Shown: positions 16,295 through 25,066 of the stretch, piece by piece
Position numbering within the stretch: position 1 is the stretch's first letter
How the letters are laid out: each line of letters begins with the position of its first letter
Assembly: GCA_016213775.1 (NCBI GenBank)
Contig: JACQZR010000213.1
Location: forward strand, 1-53,414
Source of the DNA: Acidobacteriota bacterium
GTDB lineage: Bacteria > Acidobacteriota > Terriglobia > Bryobacterales > Bryobacteraceae
DNA length: 53,414 bases
Direction of reading: 5' to 3'
The notes under the pieces: model-generated
The model's input: only the letters and a program-made list of their open reading frames with translations
Told to the model about the DNA's origin: nothing
Database searches by the model: none
Made by a program: the position numbers and the translations under genes

Positions 16295-17371
16295 TTACAG
16301 AAGCAGCCTTCGGATTTCCTTGCGGTGAGTGAGCAGGTAAGGGAGTTCGCCATCAACGGTCTTGCGCTCGCGATCGGCGCCGGCATCGAACAAGGCCTTA
16401 ATGATGCGAGCGTTGCCGCGAGCGGCGGCCTGGTGCAGCGCGGTCCAGCCACGGTCATCGGTGATGTTTGGGTCGGCCCCCATGCTGAGCAGCCATGAGG
16501 CTTGGTCCAGTTGACCCCAGCGGATCATTTGATTGAGCAGCGGCTTGCCTTCGTCACGCGCCTCGTTGATGGAACCGCCGTGCTTGATGGCGAGTTCGGT
16601 CCAGTCCCTAAGCCCTTTCCAAACGGTGCTGCCGATGGCTTCGGTGGGATTCATGCCGCGCTCCAGGAGCATGGCAAAGATGTCCTTGTTGCCGCCGTTC
16701 ACCACGTAATAGGACACCGGAAGATCGCGACTCCACGACTTGGTTCTGGCATGGATATCGGCGCCGTGATCGGCCAGCAGGCGTGCGATCTCGAGCAGGC
16801 GTGCCGCGGTTTCGCGGTTCCTTCGGCCCATGCCGGAGTAGCCTGCGCACTGCAGAGCGGTGAGCCCTCCCTGGTCGCGGGCAGTGGCGAGCGATGGATC
16901 CTGCTGGAGGGCTTTGCGGACGGCATCCACATCACCCAGAGCCGAATTGGAAAAGAAGTCCATGTGGACGCCGCGCTCCAGTAGGACGTCCACATAACCG
17001 GACTCCCCGGTAAAGGCGGCAACAAGGATGGCGCGGGCCGGTGGAAAGGCTCCGGAGAGTTCGGGGTCCGCGCCGTGGTCCAGCATCCAGCGCATACAAA
17101 GCTGCCGGAGCCGTGTGGCCAGCCGCTTGTCCTTTTGCTTTTCCTTGTGCGGCCGTTCCTGGATGAGCGCATGTAGTGGACGGTACCCGCGGTAGGTGGC
17201 ATTGAGATCGCATCCGTTGCGATGCAATACGACGAGTCCTTTCTGATAAGCGAGTTTTCCCGCCTCCACGACGACACGTGCGACGAGGGCAAGCTCAGGC
17301 ATTTTCTCAAGGATTCTCTTGACGAGAGCAATATCATGCTCTTTGAGAGCTTCGAGGAGTTTATGCAGCAT
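16295..17371 (-). CDS. Ankyrin-repeat protein
   Basis: This 358-residue protein consists largely of ankyrin repeats. Clear repeats include GLTALQCAGYSGMGRRNRET (with HGADIHA after it), GNKDIFAMLLERGMNPTEA and GWTALHQAAARGNARIIKAL followed by FDAGADRERKT. No signal peptide is obvious, so it is probably cytosolic and mediates protein contacts. I placed the start at ATG 17371, which has AGAAGG upstream; the frame is open to 17410. It converges with the LacI gene, 14 bp apart, and lies downstream of the M28 peptidase gene. Confidence 0.8.
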   Translation of the reverse strand: MLHKLLEALKEHDIALVKRILEKMPELALVARVVVEAGKLAYQKGLVVLHRNGCDLNATYRGYRPLHALIQERPHKEKQKDKRLATRLRQLCMRWMLDHGADPELSGAFPPARAILVAAFTGESGYVDVLLERGVHMDFFSNSALGDVDAVRKALQQDPSLATARDQGGLTALQCAGYSGMGRRNRETAARLLEIARLLADHGADIHARTKSWSRDLPVSYYVVNGGNKDIFAMLLERGMNPTEAIGSTVWKGLRDWTELAIKHGGSINEARDEGKPLLNQMIRWGQLDQASWLLSMGADPNITDDRGWTALHQAAARGNARIIKALFDAGADRERKTVDGELPYLLTHRKEIRRLLL

Positions 17372-17446
17372 GCGGCCTTCTGAAGAACGATAACACGGGA
17401 GCGGAGTCACGTCGCAACGGGTGTTGAGCCTGCGGAAACCGTCTCC

Positions 17447-17486
17447 CTAACGGTCGCGGCTCGGAATCGGAGGTGTTGATTCCGAG
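17447..17486. repeat. Short repeat CTAACGGTCGCGGCTCGGA plus 9-bp hairpin
   Basis: The 19-mer at 17447-17465 recurs exactly at 40874-40892 and in variant form at 40949-40967. Here it runs into a perfect hairpin, CTCGGAATC / GATTCCGAG (17460-17486, 9-nt loop), just after the M28 gene on the minus strand. It may act as a factor-dependent terminator; there is no T tract. Confidence 0.5.
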
Positions 17487-17496
17487 TCGGACGCAT

Positions 17497-19617
17497 TCAG
17501 TCGTTGAGGCTGCGAAGGGCGGTGGATATCCGGGCGAGTTCGGCCTGCAGGGTTCGTAGTGACTTTGCCAGTTCATGTAGCTGCTGGTTGGCCTCATCCC
17601 AACGCTTGCCTTCCACTGCTTCGCGAATGCCGGGCAGGGTCTTGGCGCCATAACCGGTGTACATGCCGGGGGCGGACACCTGATGACGGTACCAAGAACG
17701 GCCGGGCAAGCCGGCGGGGTTGAGAAACGCACGTTCGCTGCGATAGATCAGTTCGTTGAGCTGCTGAAGTCTTTCCGGCTTGGGCTGGTTCCAGCGGCGC
17801 ATGGCGTTGGAGTAGTCTGCCTCCGTGCTCTTGGCGGCAACGGTGAGCTTGTTCAGTTCGGCACGCAGCTCTTTCCAATCGACGCGGGCGCCCTCCTTAC
17901 CGGCCTCCTTGGTGATCTCACCGATGTAGCGGTCGATGGTGCGCGCCACCGTCGGGAACTCGAAAGGCAGCAATGGCGCGGAGGATAGCCGGAGGATTAA
18001 TGTGCCCATGACGGAGCTGAGGGCGCGGCCGTAAGCGAAGTCGGAGTCGGAGAAACTGGTGTACCAATGGAAGCTGTCATAGATGGAGTGATAGACGCCG
18101 CCGCTCTCGCCGCCAAAGCCGAGGTTGAGTGAAGCCGCGCCGAGGTGGTGGACGAAGGCGACGTAATCGGAGCCCGCACCGAGCGAGCTGAGAGAGAACG
18201 GCTGGTTGGTTGAGCCGCTTCCGTTGCCGCGGCCTTCGCGGCGCACCTCAATCAGAGGAACGTTCTGTACGGGGTCTTTCAATTCACGCAGGATCTCGGC
18301 GACGAATTGTTCCAGCGAAGGGACCCCGCCGGCGCCGATGCGGCCCTTGCCGTTGGAATCGGAATTAATGTAGGCGACGAGTTTGCGATCGAGTTCGGTC
18401 TTGTGTTTTTCCGCCCATTCGGTGGAGCCGATGAGTCCGAACTCTTCCGCATCCCAAAGTATCAGTTTGATGGTACGCTTGGGCTGCCAGCCGGATTTGC
18501 GCAGTTCGGCGAGGCCGCGGGCCGTTTCCAGCAGCGCGGATGCTCCGCTTACCGGATCGCTTGCGCCGTTGACCCAGGCGTCGTGATGATTGCCGTAGAT
18601 GATCCACTGATCGGGAAATTCGCTGCCGGGGATTGTGGCGACCACGTTCAGCACGGGGCGGGTGGAGTTATCGAACTCGAGTTTGACGCGAACAGTGGCC
18701 GGTCCCGGGCCGATGTGGTAGGTGAAGCCGAGCGCGCCGCGCCAGGGCTCCGGAGCAACAGGTCCGCCGAGTTGCTGTAGCAACTCCGAGGCGTCCTCAT
18801 ATGACATCGGCAGCACGGGAATCTTCATCAGTGAAGTTGCTTCTTCGATCTTGAGGCGTTTGGAGCCGGGCTCGGAAGCCCAGCCTGGAGAGAGGGGATC
18901 GCCGACCATCAGGGGCATATCCATTACGCTGCCGCGCTGCACGCCTTGCGGAGGGCGGAAGGCGCCTCGGGGATAGATGTTGCCTTGAAAGTAACCGTCA
19001 TCCCGCGGATCGGAATAGATGATGCAGGCGGCAGCGCCACGTTCGGCGGCAACCTTGGGTTTGGTACCGCGCCAGCTCTTGCCATAGCGGGCGATGACGA
19101 TCTTGCCTTTGACGTCGATGCCCTGGCGCTTGAGGTAATCGTAGTCGTCAGGGAGGCCGTAGTTGACGTAGACAAGCGGGGCGGTGACATCGCCGGATCC
19201 GGAGTAGGCGTTGTAGGTGGGGAGTTGATCGGCGTCAGAAGAATCGGAGTCGGCCGCGACGACGGGTTCCTTCAGTCTGGCGGTGTAGCGGACCGGAGCG
19301 ATCATCTCGACGACACGGGAAGCGGGATACGGCAAGAGGGCTTCGAAATTCTCGATGCGGGCGTCGAGGCCCCACTCTTTGAGCAGACCGAGCGTGTAAT
19401 CGGCCACGGCACGGGTACCGGCGGAACCGGCATGATGCGGCTCAGCGGACATGCGCTGCATGTAGGTGCGGATCCGCTTGGCCTCGGGGAGGGCGAGGAA
19501 TTTCTGCTCCCATTGGCGCTGCTGCTTGGCGGCGTCAGCAGGGAAGCCACGGATAGGCGATTGCGCGGATGCAGCGAGGCTGCAAGCGAGTAGAGTGGTA
19601 AGCAAACGAGACGGCAT
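17497..19617 (-). CDS. Secreted M28 peptidase, glutamate carboxypeptidase II-like
   Basis: This 706-residue zinc exopeptidase has the full eukaryote-like NAALADase/transferrin-receptor layout: signal peptide (MPSRLLTTLLACSLAASAQS), protease-associated domain with VYVNYGLPDDYDYLKRQGID, M28 catalytic domain, and C-terminal dimerization domain (from about residue 580). Metal ligands are visible in YGNHHDAWVNGASDP (His, Asp), LWDAEEFGLIGSTEW (catalytic and bridging Glu) and YINSDSNG (Asp), plus HSIYDSFHWYTSF (last His). It would trim C-terminal residues from peptides in the periplasm, complementing the tricorn protease. The frame is open upstream to 19695, but that part overlaps tRNA-His, so ATG 19617 with its signal peptide is the start. 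Confidence 0.9.
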   Translation of the reverse strand: MPSRLLTTLLACSLAASAQSPIRGFPADAAKQQRQWEQKFLALPEAKRIRTYMQRMSAEPHHAGSAGTRAVADYTLGLLKEWGLDARIENFEALLPYPASRVVEMIAPVRYTARLKEPVVAADSDSSDADQLPTYNAYSGSGDVTAPLVYVNYGLPDDYDYLKRQGIDVKGKIVIARYGKSWRGTKPKVAAERGAAACIIYSDPRDDGYFQGNIYPRGAFRPPQGVQRGSVMDMPLMVGDPLSPGWASEPGSKRLKIEEATSLMKIPVLPMSYEDASELLQQLGGPVAPEPWRGALGFTYHIGPGPATVRVKLEFDNSTRPVLNVVATIPGSEFPDQWIIYGNHHDAWVNGASDPVSGASALLETARGLAELRKSGWQPKRTIKLILWDAEEFGLIGSTEWAEKHKTELDRKLVAYINSDSNGKGRIGAGGVPSLEQFVAEILRELKDPVQNVPLIEVRREGRGNGSGSTNQPFSLSSLGAGSDYVAFVHHLGAASLNLGFGGESGGVYHSIYDSFHWYTSFSDSDFAYGRALSSVMGTLILRLSSAPLLPFEFPTVARTIDRYIGEITKEAGKEGARVDWKELRAELNKLTVAAKSTEADYSNAMRRWNQPKPERLQQLNELIYRSERAFLNPAGLPGRSWYRHQVSAPGMYTGYGAKTLPGIREAVEGKRWDEANQQLHELAKSLRTLQAELARISTALRSLND

Positions 19618-19650
19618 CCCTAATAGGGTACGCGAGTTTGAGGGGGAGTT

Positions 19651-19727
19651 TGGGGTGGGTAGAGGGATTTGAACCCTCGACATCTGGAACCACAATCCAG
19701 CGCTCTACCGACTGAGCTATACCCACC
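19651..19727 (-). tRNA. tRNA-His (GTG)
   Basis: The minus strand folds into a full cloverleaf: acceptor GTGGGTA/TACCCAC, D arm GCTCAGTCGGTAGAGC, anticodon stem CTGGA/TCCAG with loop TTGTGGT (anticodon GTG), and T arm GAGGG-TTCAAAT-CCCTC. An extra 5' G opposite a discriminator C is present, the identity mark of tRNA-His. CCA is encoded. Confidence 0.97.
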
Positions 19728-19849
19728 GTGTTGGGGACTCTTTCATGGTAACAAGGGGGGCCCTTGGGCTGCAACGCTCGCTCGCGATGGAGGGTGCACA
19801 CAGAAGTGGATCATCCGCCGATCGCTCAGCACTATGCCGACACCCGAGC

Positions 19850-19962
19850 GTCTCGGCGTGAGTGCCGAGACAGGCTGGCCTGGAAAGGCCAGCCGCGGCC
19901 AGGATTGGCCGCCCCACAAGGCGGCGAATGTACAAAGCTCCAGGTCTCGGCATGAGTGCCGA
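19850..19962. repeat. Array of four short stem-loops, all with 6-nt loops
   Basis: Three perfect hairpins follow each other: GTCTCGGC-GTGAGT-GCCGAGAC (19850-19871), GGCTGGCC-TGGAAA-GGCCAGCC (19873-19894) and GCCGCC-CCACAA-GGCGGC (19908-19925). A fourth, TCGGC-ATGAGT-GCCGA (19947-19962), is a decayed copy of the first. The array lies between the aldolase/dehydrogenase gene (3' side) and tRNA-His. It may be a terminator cluster, a processed RNA or a REP-like repeat. Confidence 0.6.
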
Positions 19963-19986
19963 TGCGCCACAAAGAACTGCCCAGAC

Positions 19987-22185
19987 CTAGCGGAGGAACG
20001 CCTCTGAGAGGCCGGCGTCGACGGGAATGACGTTGCCAGTAGTGCGGGCGCTGCGGTCGCTGGCGAGGAAAACGATAGCTTCGGCGCAATGGTCGGGATG
20101 GATTGGCTCCTTGAGCAGTGAGCGCGAGGCGTAGAACTGGGCGAGTTTGGCGCGGAGGTCTTCCGTAGTGTCGTGCGGGTCGAACTGGATGTGGTACTTG
20201 GTGAGAGAGGAGATGACCCGATCGCGAGGGAACATGGTGGAACCCGCGACGACAGTGGCAGGTGCGATGCCGTTGACGCGCACAGTGGGGGCCATGCCGA
20301 TGGCGAGTTCGCCGATGAGGTGATTGACCGCGGCTTTGCTGACGTCATAGGCCTCGCTACCTTTTTTGGGGACGACAGCGTTGGCCGAACTGGTGAGCAC
20401 GATGACCGCGTCGAGATCCTGGACCTCGAACACATCGTCGGATTCGCGGGCCAGGAAGTAGTTGCCGGTGACGTTGACATCGAGCGTGGTGCGCCAGTGG
20501 TGCTCATCAAGGTGGCCGTCGGCATCGGGGGGGATGAAGACCGCGGCGGTGTTGATGACGCCGTCCATGCCGCCGAACTGGAGGATGGTCTGTTCGATGG
20601 CGGCTTTGATGGTTTCGCGCTTGCGCAAGTCGACGCTGCACGATGCCGCGGCTTCCTTGTCGAATCTGGCGCAGAGGGCGACGGTTTCAGCGGCGGATTC
20701 GGGATGCAGGTCGGCGATCATGAGGTGCGCGCCGGCCGCGGCGAGTTTCAGTGCGGTGGCGCGGCCGACACCGGAGCCGCCACCGACGATCAGGAAGATC
20801 TTGCGGCTGAACTCGGCTTCGGGAGGCATGCGCCGGAGCTTGGCTTCTTCCAATTGCCAGTATTCGATGCGAAACGCTTCGCTGCGCGGAAGGGAGACGT
20901 AGTTGTTGAGGCTGACGAATTCGCTGGAACGCGCAGGGTCCTTGGCGTGCGGCAGCGGACCCGCGGCAGGTTTGCCGTTGCCCATGCCTGTGGCGCCGGC
21001 CATGACACGAATGGCATTGCGATAGAACTCGCCAGTGATGCGGGCTTCCTTCTTCGAACGGCCGAAGCTCATCATGCCAACGCCGGGAATGAGGACGACG
21101 GTGGGGTTCTGATCGCGTAGAGCGGGAGAGCCGGGTTCTTTGTGGGCGTCGTAGTAGGCAGTGTAATCCTTGCGGTATTGTTCGAGACCGGCATCGAGGG
21201 CGGCGTCGAGGGCGGCCAGGTCTTGCGTTTGCGGGTTCCAATCCACCAGCAACGGGCTGATGCGGGTGCGCAGAAAGTGATCGGGGCAACTTGTGCCGAG
21301 GGCGGCGAGACCGGGCGCGTCGACGGAGTTGATGAACTCGAGGGCTTCGGCTGCGCCGTCAAAGTGACCGATGGAACGCCTGGCCTGGCAGACCTTGCCG
21401 CGAACCAGCGGGAGCGCCTGAGCGGCGATGTGGGCGGCATCCTCGCGGGTCTGGTAGCGCGGGCCGCCGAAGAGCGTCTTGCCTTCCGCGTGCCCGAGGA
21501 CGAATTGGCCCAATTGATCGATGATGGTGACGCTGTTGATGTAGGATTCGCGCTGCGTGTTGCCCCAGGTGAAGAGGCCATGGCTGCCGAGAACGATCCC
21601 AGCACAGGTGGGATTGTCTGCGACCGACTGGCGCAGCATGAGCCCGAGCTCAAAGCCGGGACGCTGCCAGGGGAGCCAAACCAGATTGTGGCCAAAGCGC
21701 TTGTTGAACACTTCCATCTTCTCTTTGCCGTTGCGGCTGGCGGCGAGGGCGATGCCCCAATCAGGATGGAGATGATCAACGTGATCGAAAGGGAGGTAGC
21801 CGTGGAGAGGAGTGTCGATGGAGGCTGCGACAGTGTTGCCGGCGAAGGAGCAGGAGGGGTACAGGCCCACCATTTCGTCTTCGTACTTTTCGCCGCGGTA
21901 GACGTTTTCAAGAGCGAGCAGGCGGTCCATGTAGAGGATGGCGAAGCCGGTGGTCTTGATGGAACCGAGATCACCACCACTGCCCTTTACCGCCATGACC
22001 TTGACGATATTGCCGCTGAGCGGGTCTTTTACTTCATACTTGGAACTGGTATTGCCGCCGCCGAAGTTGGTGATGCGCAGGTCGGCGCCCAGGAGGTTGG
22101 AGCGGTAGCGAAGAAGTTCGAGTTGGTTGCCGCCGAACGTAGCGGCTTCGAAATCATTCCAAAGGTCTTTCAGGTAGGTGAACAT
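19987..22185 (-). CDS. Bifunctional rhamnulose-1-phosphate aldolase/alcohol dehydrogenase
   Basis: This 732-residue fusion has residues 1-430 as a class II aldolase/adducin domain: FGGGNTSSK, AVKGSGGDLGSI, HGYLPFDHVDHLHPDW (zinc histidines) and GLFTWG. Residues ~440-732 form a short-chain dehydrogenase: LIVGGGSGVGRATALKLAAA (NAD site) and YDVSKAAVNH (YxxxK). The combination is the RhaD/YuxG-type enzyme that cleaves L-rhamnulose-1-phosphate to DHAP and L-lactaldehyde and oxidises or reduces the lactaldehyde. It probably serves rhamnose or fucose catabolism. It is divergent from the sulfatase gene (61 bp apart), which would fit use of sulfated deoxy-sugar polymers. Confidence 0.88.
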   Translation of the reverse strand: MFTYLKDLWNDFEAATFGGNQLELLRYRSNLLGADLRITNFGGGNTSSKYEVKDPLSGNIVKVMAVKGSGGDLGSIKTTGFAILYMDRLLALENVYRGEKYEDEMVGLYPSCSFAGNTVAASIDTPLHGYLPFDHVDHLHPDWGIALAASRNGKEKMEVFNKRFGHNLVWLPWQRPGFELGLMLRQSVADNPTCAGIVLGSHGLFTWGNTQRESYINSVTIIDQLGQFVLGHAEGKTLFGGPRYQTREDAAHIAAQALPLVRGKVCQARRSIGHFDGAAEALEFINSVDAPGLAALGTSCPDHFLRTRISPLLVDWNPQTQDLAALDAALDAGLEQYRKDYTAYYDAHKEPGSPALRDQNPTVVLIPGVGMMSFGRSKKEARITGEFYRNAIRVMAGATGMGNGKPAAGPLPHAKDPARSSEFVSLNNYVSLPRSEAFRIEYWQLEEAKLRRMPPEAEFSRKIFLIVGGGSGVGRATALKLAAAGAHLMIADLHPESAAETVALCARFDKEAAASCSVDLRKRETIKAAIEQTILQFGGMDGVINTAAVFIPPDADGHLDEHHWRTTLDVNVTGNYFLARESDDVFEVQDLDAVIVLTSSANAVVPKKGSEAYDVSKAAVNHLIGELAIGMAPTVRVNGIAPATVVAGSTMFPRDRVISSLTKYHIQFDPHDTTEDLRAKLAQFYASRSLLKEPIHPDHCAEAIVFLASDRSARTTGNVIPVDAGLSEAFLR

Positions 22186-22246
22186 TCTCTTCCAGGATAC
22201 CGCGAAACTGGTCCTGTTTGCGTTTCTTTAAGGGTAAAGTAAAGTT

Positions 22247-23749
22247 ATGGAACTGTCACGGCGACACTTCGTATTATCGAGCGCGGCCCTGGGCGCGCAG
22301 CAGGCCCTGCCGGCGCAGATGCGCACGCGGCCGAACATCCTGTTTGTCATGGATGATCAGCACCGGGGGGATTGTCTGGGTGCGGAGGGCAACCGCGTAA
22401 TCGCGACGCCGAACCTGGACCGGCTGGCGAAGGAGGGCATCCGGTTCCGGCATGCGTATTCCACCACGCCTACCTGCACCCCCGCGCGGGCGGCTCTGTT
22501 GACCGGCCTGCAACCGTGGAATCACGGCCTGTTGGGATTGCAGGCCGTGGGAGCGAAGTATCCGTACACGATGCCGCAGGCGGTACGGGATGCCGGCTAT
22601 TACACGATGGCCATCGGCAAGCTGCATTATTCTCCTCAACGCAACTTGCATGGGTATCATCAGGCGCTGTTGGATGAGTCGGGCCGAATCGGGTCAGTGG
22701 ATTTTCGCAGCGACTACCGTTCGTGGTTCTGGAGTGCGGCGCCGAATCTGAACCCCGATGCGACTGGGGTGGGCTGGAACGACTATAAGGGGAAGGCTTA
22801 CGTATTGCCTGAGCGGCTTCATCCCAGCACATGGATTGCCGATTGCGCGGTACGTTTCCTGGAGACTTATCAGCGGCCGGAGCCGTTCTTCCTGAAGGTG
22901 TCGTTTGAGCGGCCGCATAGTCCGTTCGATCCGCCGCAGCGCTGGATGGACCGGTATGCGGATGCGGACCTGCCGAAGCCGCAAGCGGGCCAGTGGGCGG
23001 ATAAGTATCGCCAGCGAAGCTGGAATCGGGACGATATCTGGCATGGGGATATGGGGGCGGAGACGCGGGTGTCGCGGCAGGCGTATTACGGGTCGGTGAG
23101 CCACGTGGATGAGCAGATCGGGCGTGTGCTGGCGGCGTTGGAGAAGCGCGGACTGCTGGAGCAGACGTTGATTGTGTTCACATCCGATCACGGCGATATG
23201 ACGGGCGATCAGCACCTGTGGCGCAAGTCGTATGCCTACGAACCTTCGGCACGGATTCCGATGATCCTGCGATGCCCACGCGGAATGGCGTCAGATGCAC
23301 GGGGCCTGGTTTCGGAGCATCCGGTGGAGTTGCGGGATATTTTCCCGACCTTTTTGGATGCGGCGGGTGTGCCGGCTTCGCGGAAATTGGATGGGCGCAG
23401 CATGCTCGACATCGCGCGTGGAAAGGCGTCGGACTGGCGCAAGTGGATCGATCTCGAGCACGACGTTTGCTACAACGCGTCGAACCACTGGAGCGCATTG
23501 ACGGACGGGAAGGCGAAGTACATTTATCATGCGCCGACTGGGGAGCAGCAGTTGTTCGACCTGACGCGCGATCCGCATGAGTTGCGGGATTTGAGCGGGG
23601 ACGCGGCGCATTCCGCGGCGCTGCGTTTGTGGCGCGGACGGCTGGTGAAGCATTTGGCGGAGCGCGGGGAGGCGTTTGTGAAGGGCGGGGACCTGGCGTT
23701 GCGGGAGAAGGCGTTCGGGCCGTCGCCGAATTATCCGAAAGCGAAGTGA
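22247..23749 (+). CDS. Secreted sulfatase (alkaline phosphatase superfamily)
   Basis: This 500-residue sulfatase begins with a Tat-like signal (MELSRRHFVLSSAALGA). Metal-binding DD lies in NILFVMDDQHRGDCLG. The formylglycine signature C-x-P-x-R is in TPTCTPARAALLTG, so the Cys needs a formylglycine-generating enzyme that is not in the window. Further ligands are TSDHGDMTGDQHLW and the downstream basic stretch. It hydrolyses sulfate esters, probably on polysaccharides. It is divergent from the rhamnulose-phosphate aldolase fusion, suggesting a shared sulfated-glycan role. Substrate specificity is not visible. Confidence 0.9.
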   Translation: MELSRRHFVLSSAALGAQQALPAQMRTRPNILFVMDDQHRGDCLGAEGNRVIATPNLDRLAKEGIRFRHAYSTTPTCTPARAALLTGLQPWNHGLLGLQAVGAKYPYTMPQAVRDAGYYTMAIGKLHYSPQRNLHGYHQALLDESGRIGSVDFRSDYRSWFWSAAPNLNPDATGVGWNDYKGKAYVLPERLHPSTWIADCAVRFLETYQRPEPFFLKVSFERPHSPFDPPQRWMDRYADADLPKPQAGQWADKYRQRSWNRDDIWHGDMGAETRVSRQAYYGSVSHVDEQIGRVLAALEKRGLLEQTLIVFTSDHGDMTGDQHLWRKSYAYEPSARIPMILRCPRGMASDARGLVSEHPVELRDIFPTFLDAAGVPASRKLDGRSMLDIARGKASDWRKWIDLEHDVCYNASNHWSALTDGKAKYIYHAPTGEQQLFDLTRDPHELRDLSGDAAHSAALRLWRGRLVKHLAERGEAFVKGGDLALREKAFGPSPNYPKAK

Positions 23750-23776
23750 GCGGTGGGGTGTGGGAGAATCGGAGCT

Positions 23777-23971
23777 ATGACGAGTGATGTCGGAGCCCGC
23801 TTTGAACGGATTGATCGGAATCTCGATGCGCTAAAGACCATCGCGCTGCAGCAGGCGGAGCGAAAGAGAAAGCTGCAATTGGCCTTGGAGGAACTCGCCA
23901 TCGGTCACCGGCAGTTGTTGACTGCGCAGGTGCTGTTGTCGGCGAAGATAAGCAGACTGCGGATAAGCTGA
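23777..23971 (+). pseudogene. Small coiled-coil protein, probably frameshifted
   Basis: ATG 23777 opens MTSDVGARFERIDRNLDALK, a heptad-like helical segment, ending at 23971 with SRLRIS. In the next frame the sequence continues coherently as EDKQTADKLNDLADSQLHTD to about 24030, as expected for longer members of this coiled-coil family. A one-base shift near 23945 probably truncated it. The function is unknown. It lies between the sulfatase (+) and the dehydrogenase (−) genes. Confidence 0.45.
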
Positions 23972-24023
23972 ACGATCTGGCCGATTCGCAGTTGCACACC
24001 GATCAACGGCTAAGCGCGCTGAG

Positions 24024-25061
24024 CTATGCCGGCGCTATGGTGACCTTACCAGCGCCGTCGCCGTAACCTTCCAACATGTCGAAGGCCGCTGAGATTCTCT
24101 CCATCGGCATGGTGTGAGTCAGCAGCGGGGCGAATTTGCCAGGGGCGTCCGAGAGCAGCTTCAACGCCATGTCCGTTTCGTGATTGGAGCGGCGGACAGT
24201 GTAAAGGATGAGTTCCTTGCGGCGGACGTCGTGGAATTCCAGCGGCACGGTCATCTCGGCGGGGATACCGGTGTAAACAACCCGGCCCGCATTGCGCGCT
24301 ACGCGGACGCAGAGGTTCATGGTGCCCTCTTTGGCCGCGCAGTCGATGGCGATGTCAACGCCGCGCTGTCCGGTGTCGGCCTTGATTTGTTTCACCGCGT
24401 CGAGCGAATGTGGATCGAGTGCGACATCAGCGCCCAGCTTCAACGCCATTTCGCGGCGATGCGCCAACGGCTCCACCACCCACAAACGGCCGACACCGGA
24501 GAGTCGAAGGACAGCGACAGTGAGCAAGCCGATGGGCCCGGCGCCGAACACAACCACCGTGTCACCGGGGGAAGGCTGCGCAAACTTCATTGAGTGCAGC
24601 GCAATCGCCATCGGTTCGGCGAGCGCGCCTTGATCGAAGCTAAGGTTGCGCGGCAGAGGCAGCACATTGGCGGCCGGCAGATTCATCACGTCGCGGAAGA
24701 AACCGGGATCGGAGGGCGTAGAGAAGAACCGGAGGTGAGCGCAGACGTTGTGGTGGCCGGTGAGGCAGTGCTCGCAATGGTAGCAGTAGACGGCAGGCTC
24801 CAGAACCGCACGATCGCCCGGCGACCAGCCGCCGACCCCCGCGCCGAGTTTGAGGACTTCGCCGGCGGGTTCGTGGCCCAGCACCATCGGGTAGACGCAC
24901 GGAGTATCGCCTATGCCGCCTTCAAAGTAGTAGTGAAGGTCGGAACCGCAGATACCAACCGCTTTCACGCGGACTTGGATTTCACCGGGCGCGGGGTCGC
25001 GAAGGGGCTCCTCAAGAAGCCGGAATTGCCGCTGACCGGCAAGTTGAGCAGTGATCATCAA
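24024..25061 (-). CDS. Zinc-dependent sugar-alcohol/alcohol dehydrogenase (MDR family)
   Basis: This 345-residue medium-chain dehydrogenase resembles sorbitol, L-iditol and related polyol dehydrogenases. The catalytic zinc ligands are Cys in VGICGSDLHYY and His-Glu in VLGHEPAGEV. The structural zinc cysteines are in YCYHCEHCLTGHHNVC, and NAD binding is in VVVFGAGPIGLLTVAVLRL. It oxidises a polyol or secondary alcohol to a ketose or ketone. Two adjacent ATGs (25061 and 25058) could start it. It follows the zinc-ribbon gene by 5 bp on the minus strand, so the two are cotranscribed. Confidence 0.85.
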   Translation of the reverse strand: MMITAQLAGQRQFRLLEEPLRDPAPGEIQVRVKAVGICGSDLHYYFEGGIGDTPCVYPMVLGHEPAGEVLKLGAGVGGWSPGDRAVLEPAVYCYHCEHCLTGHHNVCAHLRFFSTPSDPGFFRDVMNLPAANVLPLPRNLSFDQGALAEPMAIALHSMKFAQPSPGDTVVVFGAGPIGLLTVAVLRLSGVGRLWVVEPLAHRREMALKLGADVALDPHSLDAVKQIKADTGQRGVDIAIDCAAKEGTMNLCVRVARNAGRVVYTGIPAEMTVPLEFHDVRRKELILYTVRRSNHETDMALKLLSDAPGKFAPLLTHTMPMERISAAFDMLEGYGDGAGKVTIAPA

Positions 25062-25066
25062 TACAA

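Noticed and set aside
19618-19695. N-terminal extension of the M28 peptidase
   Set aside because: It overlaps tRNA-His and lacks a signal peptide; the start at 19617 gives a proper one.
19850-19962. CRISPR array near tRNA-His
   Set aside because: The hairpins differ in sequence and spacing is irregular; there are no repeat-spacer units and no cas genes in the window.
21142-22242. A 366-codon open frame antisense to the aldolase/dehydrogenase
   Set aside because: The sense gene is unmistakable, and the antisense product is low-complexity Val/Gly/Glu-rich with no motif.
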